Origin: UBA8437 sp964646205
GTDB taxonomy: Bacteria > Planctomycetota > Planctomycetia > Planctomycetales > Planctomycetaceae
DNA: 64,000 bases
Assembly (NCBI GenBank): GCA_964646205.1
Contig: CAZYAZ010000024.1
Coordinates: 4,962-68,961 of the forward strand
Reading direction: 5' to 3'
Part shown: in pieces, positions 52,056 through 61,404 of the stretch
How the letters are laid out: every line of letters begins with the position of its first letter
Position numbering within the stretch: position 1 is the stretch's first letter
The notes under the pieces: generated by a model
Told to the model about the DNA's origin: nothing
What the model saw: the letters and a program-made list of their open reading frames with translations, nothing else
The model's database searches: none
Made by a program: the position numbers and the translations under genes

Positions 52056-53999
52056 GTGAACACTGTCCAAAAGCCACAGCAGCCAACCGTTCCCGGGCAT
52101 GAAGCCGACGGAACAGCCGGCATCGTGACTCCCAAGGAACGTCCCGCTTGGGCCATGAGCTTGGCATTCCACGTCGCCATCTTGGTGGCGTTATACAGCA
52201 TCACCCAGGTGACCTACTCGGGGCAGGATTCCACGGAGTTGGACAGCCTGTTTCAGGAGTTCGATGCCGAGAACTACAGCTTCGACTCGGTCGTCGTCGA
52301 GACGATGGGCAACCAGAGTGACCTCAACGAACCCTCCCCGTCCCAGGCAGCCTCCACCAGCCTGAGCACCACACCGCAGCAGGAGGTCCAGAAACGCCTC
52401 GATGAAAAGGTGCTCAAGATCGAGTCGCCTCAAACCGCAGAAATTGCCCTGCCGCCCGAGAACGAATTTGCCGACGTGATCGACATCCAGGGCCAGACTG
52501 AGAACCCCGGCGGTATCGAAGGCGCAGTGGACCGAATGGCCGTCGAGATCGATCGGTCACTCCAAAATCGCAAAACGCTGGTCATCTGGCTCTTCGATGA
52601 ATCCGGGTCCATGGAAACTCGCCGCAATGCGATCGCTGATCGTTTCGAGAGTGTCTACAAGCAGCTTGGCGGATTGAAATCTTCCGACAAAAAAACTCAA
52701 CGCCGGCCATTGAAGACGGCTGTCGTCGGTTTCAGCGACAAGACCAACTTCTACACTCCGCAGCCAGTCGACGATGTCAACGAGATCGTCACCAAGATCC
52801 GGAACATCAAGGCGGCACAATCGCCGGACGAAAATGTCTTCACTGCCGTGAGCCAGGTCACCCGCAAATGGCTCAACTACCGTCGGCGGATGAGATACGA
52901 CGTGATGGTGGTCATCGTCACCGATGAACGCGGCAGTGACTACGGTCAGGACGGAGCCGCCCTGGAAAAAGTCATTCAACTCACCCGGACCAACGGAATC
53001 CGAGTCTACTGCATTGGCAATGCCGCGGTGTTCGGACGCGAGAAGGGCTGGGTGCTCTACACCTACCCTGATGGTTACAGCCAGGAATGGGATGTCGACC
53101 AGGGTCCTGAAACAGTGATGATGGAGCGGCTGAACCTGCCTTTCTGGGGAACCAGAGGCTTTGGGCGTTTCCAGATGTCTTCCGGTTACGGCCCGTACGC
53201 ATTGAATCGGCTCTGTTCTGAGTCCAAGGGGATTTACCTGATCGCCGACGAAGGACGTGGCCAGAAATTCAATCCTGCCGTAATGAGGGGTTACCGCCCC
53301 GATTACCGCCCGATCCGCACCTATCTCAAGGATGTTGAAACCAACGATGCCAAGCGGAGCCTGCTGCGGGCGGCTGTGATCACTCGCGAACGACAGATTC
53401 CCGTCCTCTCACTCTCCTTCGATGCTCCCAACGACAACGTTCTGCGTACCGGACTCAACGACGCCCAGAAACCCGTCGCGGAACTCGATTTCCGACTTCG
53501 CGAACTCCAGGCCGAACTCGAGGCCGGTGAAGACGATCGCGAGAAACTCTCCGAGCCGCGCTGGCAAGCTGGATACGACCTGGCGATGGGCCGCGTGTTG
53601 GCCATGCGGGTCCGAGCGTACGGCTACAATGTTGTCCTCGCCCAGATGAAGAGCCAACCGAAGTCATTCAAGAAAAAAGACAGCAACCTGTGGCGGCTGA
53701 CCCCGAATCGCGACATCACCTCTGGTGGAGCCGTCAAACGGCTCCACAAAAAAGCACTTGAGTACCTCAACCGCGTCGTCGACGACCACGCCGGAACACC
53801 GTGGGCACTCTTGGCCGAACGGGAACTCAGTGCCCCCATGGGATGGGGCTGGCTGGAAGCTCATCGTGCTGCAACAACTGCCGGCAACCGGGGTGCCAAC
53901 AACAACCAACCGAAAGTTCTGTTTGTCACTGACCCCAAGACCGGCAAAAAGAAACGGGTCATGGTCAAGGCCAAGAAAAGACCGCGTCCACCACTCTAG
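52056..53999 (+). CDS. Membrane-anchored von Willebrand factor A protein (tandem copy 1)
   Basis: From the GTG at 52056 (AGAGGGA upstream) the product has 647 residues. A single membrane segment is near residues 33-50 (AWAMSLAFHVAILVALYSIT), so the rest is probably outside the cytoplasm. A linker of about 130 residues follows, then a VWA domain with the metal site LVIWLFDESGSM (DxSGS) and DVMVVIVTDERGSD. Later parts include YCIGNAAVFGREKGW, DQGPETVMMERLN and FGRFQMSSGYGPYALNRLCS. The middle and end resemble the second gene closely, so the two arose by duplication. Protein-protein adhesion or ligand binding is the usual role of VWA. Confidence 0.85.
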   Translation: MNTVQKPQQPTVPGHEADGTAGIVTPKERPAWAMSLAFHVAILVALYSITQVTYSGQDSTELDSLFQEFDAENYSFDSVVVETMGNQSDLNEPSPSQAASTSLSTTPQQEVQKRLDEKVLKIESPQTAEIALPPENEFADVIDIQGQTENPGGIEGAVDRMAVEIDRSLQNRKTLVIWLFDESGSMETRRNAIADRFESVYKQLGGLKSSDKKTQRRPLKTAVVGFSDKTNFYTPQPVDDVNEIVTKIRNIKAAQSPDENVFTAVSQVTRKWLNYRRRMRYDVMVVIVTDERGSDYGQDGAALEKVIQLTRTNGIRVYCIGNAAVFGREKGWVLYTYPDGYSQEWDVDQGPETVMMERLNLPFWGTRGFGRFQMSSGYGPYALNRLCSESKGIYLIADEGRGQKFNPAVMRGYRPDYRPIRTYLKDVETNDAKRSLLRAAVITRERQIPVLSLSFDAPNDNVLRTGLNDAQKPVAELDFRLRELQAELEAGEDDREKLSEPRWQAGYDLAMGRVLAMRVRAYGYNVVLAQMKSQPKSFKKKDSNLWRLTPNRDITSGGAVKRLHKKALEYLNRVVDDHAGTPWALLAERELSAPMGWGWLEAHRAATTAGNRGANNNQPKVLFVTDPKTGKKKRVMVKAKKRPRPPL

Positions 54000-54018
54000 C
54001 CCATCTGCCAATCGTCAA

Positions 54019-55947
54019 ATGCAAACACAGACCCGAAACCTCTCTGCACTCTCGACATCGATCATGGTCCACGGCACCGTGATCGTGGTGCTCTGGTTGC
54101 TCCGAATCGACTTGCTCCCGGCCATACCCGACGTCGTGGTCGAAACGTTCTTCAACGACGAGCAGACACAGGAACGCTTCGTCAAGGAACTCGACGAACA
54201 GACCGAGATCTCCGAAACCCAGAACATCAACGCCGGGGGGGTTGTTTCGACCACCATCGGAGGCGCCGGAACTGTCCAGGTGGCCCAAACCAAGATCGAG
54301 GCATCCGAATCCCTCAAGGAACCGGACATCCAGGTCAACATCTCGGATGTCAGCCTGCCGGGCCAGGAATTTCTCGGTGAGGATCTTGGTGTCGGAGAGG
54401 TCAACGGAGAGGTCGGCGCGGTTGTCGAAGGCTACGGAGCGGCATTGTCGAGGATCACCCAGGAATTGATCCGCATGATGCGGGAACGCAAGGTGATGGC
54501 CGTCTGGCTCTTCGACGAATCCGAGAGCATGAAAGACGACCAGAAGGAGATTGCCACGGAGTTCCACAAGGTCTATGAGGAACTCGGCATCCAACAGAAG
54601 CAGGATCAGGAGATCAAAAAGAAGGGAGAGGTCCTGATGACCTCGATCCTCGGCTTCGGCAACCAGATCAGCGTGCTGACCAAAACACCGACCGGTGACG
54701 TGAAAAAGATCCAGCAGGCGATTCAACAGATCGGGATCGATCGCACCGGCAAAGAAAACATGTGCAACGCCATCGCCCGGGCACTCGATCAATTCACACC
54801 CCTCGCTCGCAAACAAAAACGCCAACTGGTGGTGATTGTTGTCAGCGACGAGTCACCCACCGATCACGTACAAATCGAACAGGCCATACAGAGAGCAAAA
54901 AAAGCCGGTGCCCCGATCTACATCCTGGGCCGGGAAGCCATCTTCGGATATCCCTACGCTCGGCTGAGATGGAAAGATCCCGTCTACGGACTCAATCACT
55001 GGGTCACAATCGACAGGGGGCCTGAAACAGCCTTCCCCGAGTGTCTCCAATACGATGGCATGCACCGCCGCTGGGATTCCTTCTCCAGTGGCTTTGGCCC
55101 CTACACACAGGTCCGCCTGGCCAAGCACAGCGGTGGAATTTTCTTCATGTTGCCCGGTGAAGAAGAACAACTCACAGGTGCCGGGGCCCACGAAAACCGA
55201 AAGTTTGCGGCACTGGCGATGAAGGAATACGAGCCATTGTTGTTGGCGCGTCGCGAATACGCTCAGCAGGTCACATCGCGTCCCTTCCGCGTTGCGATTT
55301 CCAACATCATCGCCCGCCTCAATCCCAACGACTACCCCCTGATCCCCGCGCATGACCCGAAACTGAACATCCAGCAAACTCACTACTCGGTCGAAAAAGC
55401 CGAGTTTCAGCGCCAGGCTGTTGAAGCCGGACAACGGGCATTCCGGGCTATGACATTGCTGAGCGAGGCTATTGCGATCCTGGACAAAAACGACCCGTTA
55501 CGCGACGGAGAAAACTCCCAACGCTGGCGAGCCAACTTCGACCTCATCCGGGCCCAGTGCTACGCCTACCGTGTTCGACTCTTTCAGTTCCTGCTGACGC
55601 TCGATCGACATGCGGTCACTTTCCCACCGCTCAAGAACCCCAAGAACAATCGATGGCATTTCAGACGGTCACGCAAGATGGCCACTCCAGACGACACACA
55701 GTACCGCCGGGTCCAGGTGCAACTGAAAACGAAGGCCAAGCGAGAGAGTTTCCTTTCGGAAATGAAGGAACAGCAGTCCCGCGCCACCCAGTTGTTTGAA
55801 CTCGTCCTCTCGGAACACTCCGGGACACCGTGGGCTCGACGGGCCCGCTGGGAACTTGACGCCGGCTATGGGATGGCGATCGAAGAGGGCTTTCACGACC
55901 CTCGCTACCGCGAAGTTGGCAAGCGAATCAAGGTCCCCAAGTTCTAG
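54019..55947 (+). CDS. Membrane-anchored von Willebrand factor A protein (tandem copy 2)
   Basis: The 642-residue product starts at 54019, 19 bases after the first VWA gene. It has one N-terminal membrane segment (IMVHGTVIVVLWLLRIDLLP), then an acidic linker, then VWA with VMAVWLFDESESMKDDQ and VVIVVSDESPTDHVQIEQAI. The metal site is DxSES where copy 1 has DxSGS. YILGREAIFGYPYARLRW, DRGPETAFPE and FSSGFGPYTQVRLAKHSGGI match the corresponding blocks of copy 1. The C-terminal 200 residues are alpha-helical. A long frame from 53725 continues into this gene but begins in the previous gene. Its stop overlaps the stop of the convergent transporter gene by four bases. Confidence 0.85.
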   Translation: MQTQTRNLSALSTSIMVHGTVIVVLWLLRIDLLPAIPDVVVETFFNDEQTQERFVKELDEQTEISETQNINAGGVVSTTIGGAGTVQVAQTKIEASESLKEPDIQVNISDVSLPGQEFLGEDLGVGEVNGEVGAVVEGYGAALSRITQELIRMMRERKVMAVWLFDESESMKDDQKEIATEFHKVYEELGIQQKQDQEIKKKGEVLMTSILGFGNQISVLTKTPTGDVKKIQQAIQQIGIDRTGKENMCNAIARALDQFTPLARKQKRQLVVIVVSDESPTDHVQIEQAIQRAKKAGAPIYILGREAIFGYPYARLRWKDPVYGLNHWVTIDRGPETAFPECLQYDGMHRRWDSFSSGFGPYTQVRLAKHSGGIFFMLPGEEEQLTGAGAHENRKFAALAMKEYEPLLLARREYAQQVTSRPFRVAISNIIARLNPNDYPLIPAHDPKLNIQQTHYSVEKAEFQRQAVEAGQRAFRAMTLLSEAIAILDKNDPLRDGENSQRWRANFDLIRAQCYAYRVRLFQFLLTLDRHAVTFPPLKNPKNNRWHFRRSRKMATPDDTQYRRVQVQLKTKAKRESFLSEMKEQQSRATQLFELVLSEHSGTPWARRARWELDAGYGMAIEEGFHDPRYREVGKRIKVPKF

Positions 55948-57008
55948 ACCGCCTCGTCGTCTGGCGATTTCTCAGAGACCTGTTCCGCGTTGCCTGGCGC
56001 GTTCTCCGCAATCCGCCCCGCGATGATCGTGTCGACAAACAACTGCGACGCGTGGAACATCAACATCGGGAAGACGGCGAACGGATTCATCGCAGCAATC
56101 CCAATTTCGGGGCTCGTGGCCAGGTAGACACCGATGGGCAGGGTCTTCTGACTGCTGCCAAACAGCACGGCGATCCGATCTTCACGAGAAAACCCCATCA
56201 CACGCGCACCCAACCCACCAACGAACATCGCCACCAGGTGAATCACCAGGCAGCACCCCCAGACAATCGCAATCGCACCGGCAGCAACGCCACCGCTACG
56301 CAATTGGGGGCCCGCCTTCAGTGATGCGGCAGCAAAGACCAAAACCAGGATCAATCCCTGGGCGGTGATTCCAATTCGCGGCTTGTGAACGGTGGCAAAA
56401 CGACCGGCAGCGGGAATCATCCGGGCGGCTTGTCCAAGGATCGTCGGCACCAGCACGACGTAGAGCAACCGCTCCATCATCGTCACCACTTCCAACTCAG
56501 CCTGACCTCCCGACAGTTTGCTCGTTGCCAGATTGAGCCAGAAGGGTGTCACCAAAAAACACAACGTATTGGTAAACAATGTCGTCAACAGGCTCACCGC
56601 ATCATTGCCGCCGGCCTTCCGGGTCCAAACCGACACGGCGGCCAGCGTGCAGGGAACACTCGCTGCAATCATCAATCCGACCTGGAAACTTTGATCGCCC
56701 TGGATCCCCATCAGCCCCCAGGCGGCCAACGGAATGGCGACAGAGTTGACCAGGGACGCCCAAAGTACCGGCAGCGGAAATTTCAACGACTCACGCAATT
56801 TCCCGCTGTCCAAGCTGAAGGCCATCAGGAACAAAACGATCCGTGTGATCCAGCGAGGCGCGTCAGCCACCACTGCACCGAATCCGTCACCGGCTTCCCA
56901 ATTCGCCAGCACGTCCGCCGGAATCGCCATTCCGACAGACAGCCCACCAGTGACCAGTGCGACCAGCCCCACCAGGAACCAGTGTTTCTTCAAAAAAGCA
57001 ATCGGCAT
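55944..57008 (-). CDS. Bile acid:sodium symporter-like (BASS family) transporter
   Basis: The 354-residue protein is hydrophobic with about ten membrane segments, as in the BASS fold. Recognisable family blocks are ITRIVLFLMAFSLDSGKLRE, GLMIAASVPCTLAAVSVWTR with the conserved S-P/T site, DRIAVLFGSSQKTLPIGVYL and NPFAVFPMLMFHASQLFVDT. Members carry bile acids, pantoate or pyruvate with sodium. The substrate is not readable. It is the last gene of a minus-strand run that begins with the enolase-superfamily gene; it lies 38 bases after the lipoprotein gene. Confidence 0.83.
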   Translation of the reverse strand: MPIAFLKKHWFLVGLVALVTGGLSVGMAIPADVLANWEAGDGFGAVVADAPRWITRIVLFLMAFSLDSGKLRESLKFPLPVLWASLVNSVAIPLAAWGLMGIQGDQSFQVGLMIAASVPCTLAAVSVWTRKAGGNDAVSLLTTLFTNTLCFLVTPFWLNLATSKLSGGQAELEVVTMMERLLYVVLVPTILGQAARMIPAAGRFATVHKPRIGITAQGLILVLVFAAASLKAGPQLRSGGVAAGAIAIVWGCCLVIHLVAMFVGGLGARVMGFSREDRIAVLFGSSQKTLPIGVYLATSPEIGIAAMNPFAVFPMLMFHASQLFVDTIIAGRIAENAPGNAEQVSEKSPDDEAV

Positions 57009-57046
57009 AGACGGTCACGTTAGCGACTGCCCGCGGCCTCGTCACC

Positions 57047-58810
57047 TCACTTCGTCGCTCCGGACGGCGAGTCGCTCTCAGCCGCCTTCCCCGCCAGCGG
57101 GGCCCACCGTGTCGCCAGGACTTGGGCTCCGGCCCAATGAGGATCATCATCTGGAATCGACTGCAGCAGTTTCACCGCCTTGGCCCACTGCTGAAGTTCT
57201 CCTCGCCACATCCCTTCCAACCACACGGCCCCCGATTCCCACTCGTGAGCGCCGGTGTGTTCCATGTAATCCCGCAGTGCCCCGGCGGCCGATTCCACCC
57301 GCCCCTGTTCATACTGGCACACCGCTGCCCAGAACGCGGCATCATCGGCTGCCTCGGCGTGAATCAACCGCACACGAGTCGGCAACAACGCTTTGAACGC
57401 CCGCTGCTCGTGCCGCTCGACAAACCTCATCTCCTTGGGAAGCGGAGGAATATCCCGCCACATCCGAACCTTCAAGTACGTCGTCACAACCGATTTCCAT
57501 TCGCCCAACAGTTGCCGATTCCTCGCCTTCCTATGACGAAACTCACCTCTCTCGGCAATGTCCAGTTTGATATCCTGGGTCTCACGGTCGGACAGAATAT
57601 TGCGAATCGGAATCGGTGACTCAAACGCCCGCGACCGCAACGCGAACAACTGAAGTTGCGCGGTATTGAACGACACGTTTCCGTCAAGCCGTTGTTCCGG
57701 ATATTTCCAGATACCGATTGACGCCTCCTGGAAACCATCGGCTTTCACCTTGGCCACTCGCGACAGCACGCCCTCGGGAACAATGTCGCTTTTCTCCAGT
57801 GGCTGCCACAACAACACATCATTCTCACTCGAGAGAGCCAGTTGAAGACGTCGCATCCGCGCAGACCAAAAACTTGTGGCACCGACCAGTAACACGCGAG
57901 CCTCGCCCAGGGACGTGGCCGTGAAAGGGTAGGGGGTGTCGGACGATGCAGACATCGCGGCCAACACCTTTGGGTTTTTTGCAGCCTCCGACAGTGTCGC
58001 CGGTCGGTCGATTGCGCCCGCCGTACCATCACCCTCCAGCGTCAACACCGGCAACCCAAGCTCTGGGTCATAGAGATAGACCTCTCCATCGAGCAGAACA
58101 CCAACCAGCACGCTCTTCGGCGACTCACTGGCTTGCAGCACCACCGCATCAATCCTCAATTGCCTCAGCAAATTGACGAACAACCAGGCGCGGTCACGCG
58201 CATTCCCCTCACCGAACATCGCCACCCCAAAGGGAGCCAGGGGCAAAGTCGAATCTTCCTCGGAACGCAACACAATGTTGCGGGTGACGTAGAAAAACAA
58301 TCGCGTCGCACGTTCGAGGTCGCTATCGGCTGCCGCTGCCACCCGACTGGTAATCCTCGCGTACCACAAGCAATCGCGAATGTGCGTAACATCCCGCTTG
58401 GAGAACCGTGATCCCTTGATGCGACCGACTAATGATTCGTCGAGACGGTCGACATACACCTTGCTAACAGGCTCTTCCTGCCGCCCCAACTCGCCTCCCA
58501 TCGACACCCAGTCGTTCAACAAGCTGACAACGGTGGCATGTTTCGTGACAATCAGCAGGCTCTCCGGCTGAGACATTTCCACCAGAGTCTTCAGCACATC
58601 GTCGCGACGGTTCTTACGGCCGGCGGCCGTCTCGGAGTTGCCACCGGTTGACTCAACCACGGCCTCGCCGGAACACCCCCAGCAAAGCCCCACGAGCATG
58701 ACTCCGACGACTGACCGTCGGACCAACAACCATGACCGCCTTCTTCCTCGATGGCTCCACACCGATCTTTCCCCTCTCAAACGACCCTGAACAAACCGCA
58801 TTCTTTTCAC
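57047..58810 (-). CDS. Lipoprotein with degenerate transglutaminase-like domain
   Basis: The 587-residue protein has a basic start and a lipobox (VGVMLVGLCWGCSGE), so it is probably lipidated. The region at about 160-260 reads ATRLFFYVTRNIVLR, GVAMFGEGNARDRAWLFVNL and LYDPELGLPVL, the spacing of a transglutaminase-like fold (GxCxDxA ... H ... D). The catalytic Cys is Ala (GNARDRAW) and no His is in the usual place, so it is likely inactive. The remaining 300 residues are helical with a repeat-like C-terminus (ALRDYMEHTGAHEWESGAVW). The role may be scaffolding. The gene is 50 bases after kdsA on the same strand. Confidence 0.7.
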   Translation of the reverse strand: MKRMRFVQGRLRGERSVWSHRGRRRSWLLVRRSVVGVMLVGLCWGCSGEAVVESTGGNSETAAGRKNRRDDVLKTLVEMSQPESLLIVTKHATVVSLLNDWVSMGGELGRQEEPVSKVYVDRLDESLVGRIKGSRFSKRDVTHIRDCLWYARITSRVAAAADSDLERATRLFFYVTRNIVLRSEEDSTLPLAPFGVAMFGEGNARDRAWLFVNLLRQLRIDAVVLQASESPKSVLVGVLLDGEVYLYDPELGLPVLTLEGDGTAGAIDRPATLSEAAKNPKVLAAMSASSDTPYPFTATSLGEARVLLVGATSFWSARMRRLQLALSSENDVLLWQPLEKSDIVPEGVLSRVAKVKADGFQEASIGIWKYPEQRLDGNVSFNTAQLQLFALRSRAFESPIPIRNILSDRETQDIKLDIAERGEFRHRKARNRQLLGEWKSVVTTYLKVRMWRDIPPLPKEMRFVERHEQRAFKALLPTRVRLIHAEAADDAAFWAAVCQYEQGRVESAAGALRDYMEHTGAHEWESGAVWLEGMWRGELQQWAKAVKLLQSIPDDDPHWAGAQVLATRWAPLAGKAAESDSPSGATK

Positions 58811-58860
58811 CCTCTAGACCAAACCACTCCCTGTCAACCACCCGGAACTCGGGGAACCTG

Positions 58861-59700
58861 TCACGTCAGCGGATCTTGCACAACTTCACGAATCCGCAGC
58901 AAATTCATCCACAACATCTCGAGTTGGTCGAGCGGAATCATGTTCGGACCATCGCTACGGGCCGAGTCCGGATCCGGGTGAGTCTCGGCAAAAACACCAT
59001 CACATCCAGCCGCAACCGCAGCTCTGGCCAATAACGGAACCATGTCCCGTTGGCCTCCCGTCGTGGCGCCACCCGGCAATTGCACGCTGTGAGTGGCATC
59101 AAAAATCACCGGGGGTCCCAATTGCTGCATCACCGGAATCGCCCGCATGTCATTGACCAACCGTCCATACCCAAACGTGGTGCCTCTTTCGGTCAACAAG
59201 ATGCGTTGATTTCCGGCTTCCACGCACTTGGCCACAATGTGCCTCGTATCTTCTGGTGCCAAAAACTGCGGCTTCTTCACATTCACAACCCCGCCATGCC
59301 TGGCCGTGGCAACTGCAGCAGCAACGACCAGGTCAGTCTGTCGAGAAAGAAATGCGGGGATCTGGAGTATCCGGCAAACCTCCGCGGCAGGCTCAGCCTG
59401 TTCCGGAAGGTGAATGTCGGTTGTCACCTCCAGCCCGGTCTCATCCCGCACCCGATCCAGTGTGGCCAAACCCTCGTCCAGACCCGGCCCACGAAAACTG
59501 TCGATACTCGTTCGATTGGCCTTATCAAAACTGGCCTTGAACACCAGCGGGGCACCGACTCGCTCGGCCATTTCGGCCAACTTCGAGGCGATTTCTCGGG
59601 TCAATTCATCCGATTCGATCACGCACGGGCCGGCAATCAAAACCAGTTCCTCACCCTTCCCGCACGATGCTTCACCCAGGGGCAACGGATTCTCAACCAC
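58861..59700 (-). CDS. kdsA: 3-deoxy-8-phosphooctulonate synthase
   Basis: From the GTG at 59700 the product has 279 residues, the usual KdsA length; AAGGA stands nine bases before it. The sequence shows LVLIAGPCVIESDELT, VFKASFDKANRTSIDSFRGP, TTDIHLPEQAEPAAEVCRIL, IPAFLSRQTDL, VNVKKPQFLAPEDTRHIVAK, GTTFGYGRLVNDMRAIPVM, FDATHSVQLPG and AETHPDPDSARSDGPNM. It condenses arabinose 5-phosphate with phosphoenolpyruvate for Kdo and LPS synthesis. The CxxE metal site has the Cys in AGPCVIE region, indicating a metal-type enzyme is possible. Presence supports an outer membrane with Kdo. Confidence 0.95.
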   Translation of the reverse strand: MVENPLPLGEASCGKGEELVLIAGPCVIESDELTREIASKLAEMAERVGAPLVFKASFDKANRTSIDSFRGPGLDEGLATLDRVRDETGLEVTTDIHLPEQAEPAAEVCRILQIPAFLSRQTDLVVAAAVATARHGGVVNVKKPQFLAPEDTRHIVAKCVEAGNQRILLTERGTTFGYGRLVNDMRAIPVMQQLGPPVIFDATHSVQLPGGATTGGQRDMVPLLARAAVAAGCDGVFAETHPDPDSARSDGPNMIPLDQLEMLWMNLLRIREVVQDPLT

Positions 59701-59713
59701 GTTGACGTTTCCT

Positions 59714-60625
59714 TCATTCACCTGGCACAAAAACCCGCAGTGCGTTCGGTAGACACTCCAGCTCGACCGGAACCTCTCCGGCAGGATCACCATCGACCTG
59801 GAAGGGCACAGGTCCCCGGCCAGGCTCAACCGACACAATGCGGACCCGCCGGGCCTTCACAACTTGTACATCCTTTGCCAGATCGTGAGTTCCGCGCCAC
59901 AACTTAATTGAGTACCGGATCATTTGGAACGCCGATCCACGCTGCAACACCGTCACAACAAACCGACCGTCGTCCTCCTGGGCCGTGTGCCCCACCTTCA
60001 ATCCCATCCCGTAAGCCGGGAGATTTGAAACCATCACCTCAACACCGTCGATGGGGTCCGGATTGTCGTCCAGGAAAACATGCATCGTTGGATACTTGTA
60101 TCTACGCAGAGCATTCCAGATCGGTTGGGCATAGGACATGTGCGTGATATGCCCGGACCGAACTCGATCGAGTTCGTGCGCAATAAAGGCGTCGAAGCCC
60201 GCGCTGGCCACCAACGTGAACAATTGCCCGTTGGCCCTGCCAACATCAATTTCCCGCGTGCAACCCTGCGCAATCACATCCCCCAGTCCCCGGCCTCCGC
60301 GTGGCAGGCCAAGAAACCGGGCCAACAGGTTTTCGGTCCCGAGGGGGAGCACGGCCAGTGGAACGTCGGGGTGCCGATTGACGACATCAACCACCGTCCC
60401 GTCTCCACCAGCCGCCACAATGGCCACCAGGTTTTGTCGTGAAACGGGCTCCCTCACACGGGCGTCCAGTTCGTCTCGATCACGAAACAGCCGCGGGACA
60501 ATATTGTGTCGACGCAAGGCACAACACAATTCCACCAACTCCCGGCGACGACGGCCCGACCCCGACCGCGGATTGCGTTGAATGGCGACCCAGGGTTTGC
60601 CCATCACAACTGTCACGAAAACCAT
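59714..60625 (-). CDS. Diacylglycerol/sphingosine kinase-like lipid kinase
   Basis: The 303-residue protein begins VAIQRNPRSGSGRRRRELVE (the N-terminal phosphate-binding NP.SG motif) and has VAAGGDGTVVDVVN, the ATP-binding GGDGT of the DAGK catalytic fold, followed by LPLGTENLLARFL and GFDAFIAHELDRVR. The end QVDGDPAG matches the DGE/DGD motif. Members phosphorylate diacylglycerol, sphingosine or undecaprenol-type lipids. A start at 60604 (second Met) is also possible. It overlaps the HAD gene by 13 bases and precedes kdsA by 13 bases, so it is co-transcribed with both, hinting at envelope lipid work. Confidence 0.88.
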   Translation of the reverse strand: MVFVTVVMGKPWVAIQRNPRSGSGRRRRELVELCCALRRHNIVPRLFRDRDELDARVREPVSRQNLVAIVAAGGDGTVVDVVNRHPDVPLAVLPLGTENLLARFLGLPRGGRGLGDVIAQGCTREIDVGRANGQLFTLVASAGFDAFIAHELDRVRSGHITHMSYAQPIWNALRRYKYPTMHVFLDDNPDPIDGVEVMVSNLPAYGMGLKVGHTAQEDDGRFVVTVLQRGSAFQMIRYSIKLWRGTHDLAKDVQVVKARRVRIVSVEPGRGPVPFQVDGDPAGEVPVELECLPNALRVFVPGE

Positions 60626-61404
60626 TCCTCCAATTGGCTCAACGTGCTAATCACACTTGGCCGTCGCGTCCTCGGCAGACCGCCCCGCTCGTCTGCAGCC
60701 GTTCGTTCACGATCCAGCCACACGGCCTGCAACCCAGCCTCCAAGGCCCCCTGGACGTCGTTGACCGGGTCGTCACCGACCATCAGGACTTCGTCGGCAC
60801 GGCAATCGCACGCCGCCACCAACGCTTCAAAAAACAAAGCTCCGGGTTTTCGCCAACCCACCTCCGAAGAGACAACGACCGCCCGTGTTCGCTGCAATTG
60901 TGGCCACCCCAAACAGACCGCGTGCAACCGGTGATCAAAATTTGACGCGATCACGACTCCGAGACCCAGTTCCTCGATCCTTGCGATTGTGTCTTTGACG
61001 TCATCGTAACATCGCCACGCTGAAGCTTTCCCAAAATGTTCAAACAGTTCGTCAAAACACCGATCCAAGGCTTCGTCGTCCCCAAGACACGAAAACACCT
61101 CCCCAACAATCCATCTCCAGCGGGCTCGCTCCAACTCCTCGTTGGTTCTCAATCCGTTCCGCCCGTTTGCCAAATCGGTTTCACTACATTTCGCGAATGC
61201 CTCGCCCAAACGACTGGCCACCTGGTCGCGAGCCAGTTCGCTGCCATGTCGGCGTCCGATTTCAAGGTAAGCATCCACCACCGGTGGTTCGGCTTCAATC
61301 AACGTCCCCACGGCATCAATAGCGACACAACGAATCGCAGCCGGCAGAACGGTTTCGCTGGACATGACTTCGGGGCGAGACGATGACAACCGGCGGCCAT
61401 TCAT
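60613..61404 (-). CDS. HAD-family hydrolase (REG-2-like)
   Basis: The 263-residue product has the HAD motif I AIDAVGTL (nucleophile Asp30), the cap domain in between, motif II VVIASNFD, a lysine in VGWRKPGALFFEAL and motif IV VLMVGDDPVNDVQGALEAGL. The second aspartate of DxD is replaced with Val, which is common in the REG-2-like subgroup (DAVGT), so dephosphorylation need not be lost. The substrate is unknown. It overlaps the enolase gene by four bases (ATGA) and the lipid kinase gene by 13 bases. Start codons at 61404 or 61365 are possible; the first is tied to the overlap. Confidence 0.85.
   Translation of the reverse strand: MNGRRLSSSRPEVMSSETVLPAAIRCVAIDAVGTLIEAEPPVVDAYLEIGRRHGSELARDQVASRLGEAFAKCSETDLANGRNGLRTNEELERARWRWIVGEVFSCLGDDEALDRCFDELFEHFGKASAWRCYDDVKDTIARIEELGLGVVIASNFDHRLHAVCLGWPQLQRTRAVVVSSEVGWRKPGALFFEALVAACDCRADEVLMVGDDPVNDVQGALEAGLQAVWLDRERTAADERGGLPRTRRPSVISTLSQLEEWFS

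Noticed and set aside
53725..54018. N-terminal extension of the second VWA gene
   Set aside because: It lies inside the first VWA gene in another frame, and the ATG at 54019 followed by a membrane helix is the better start.
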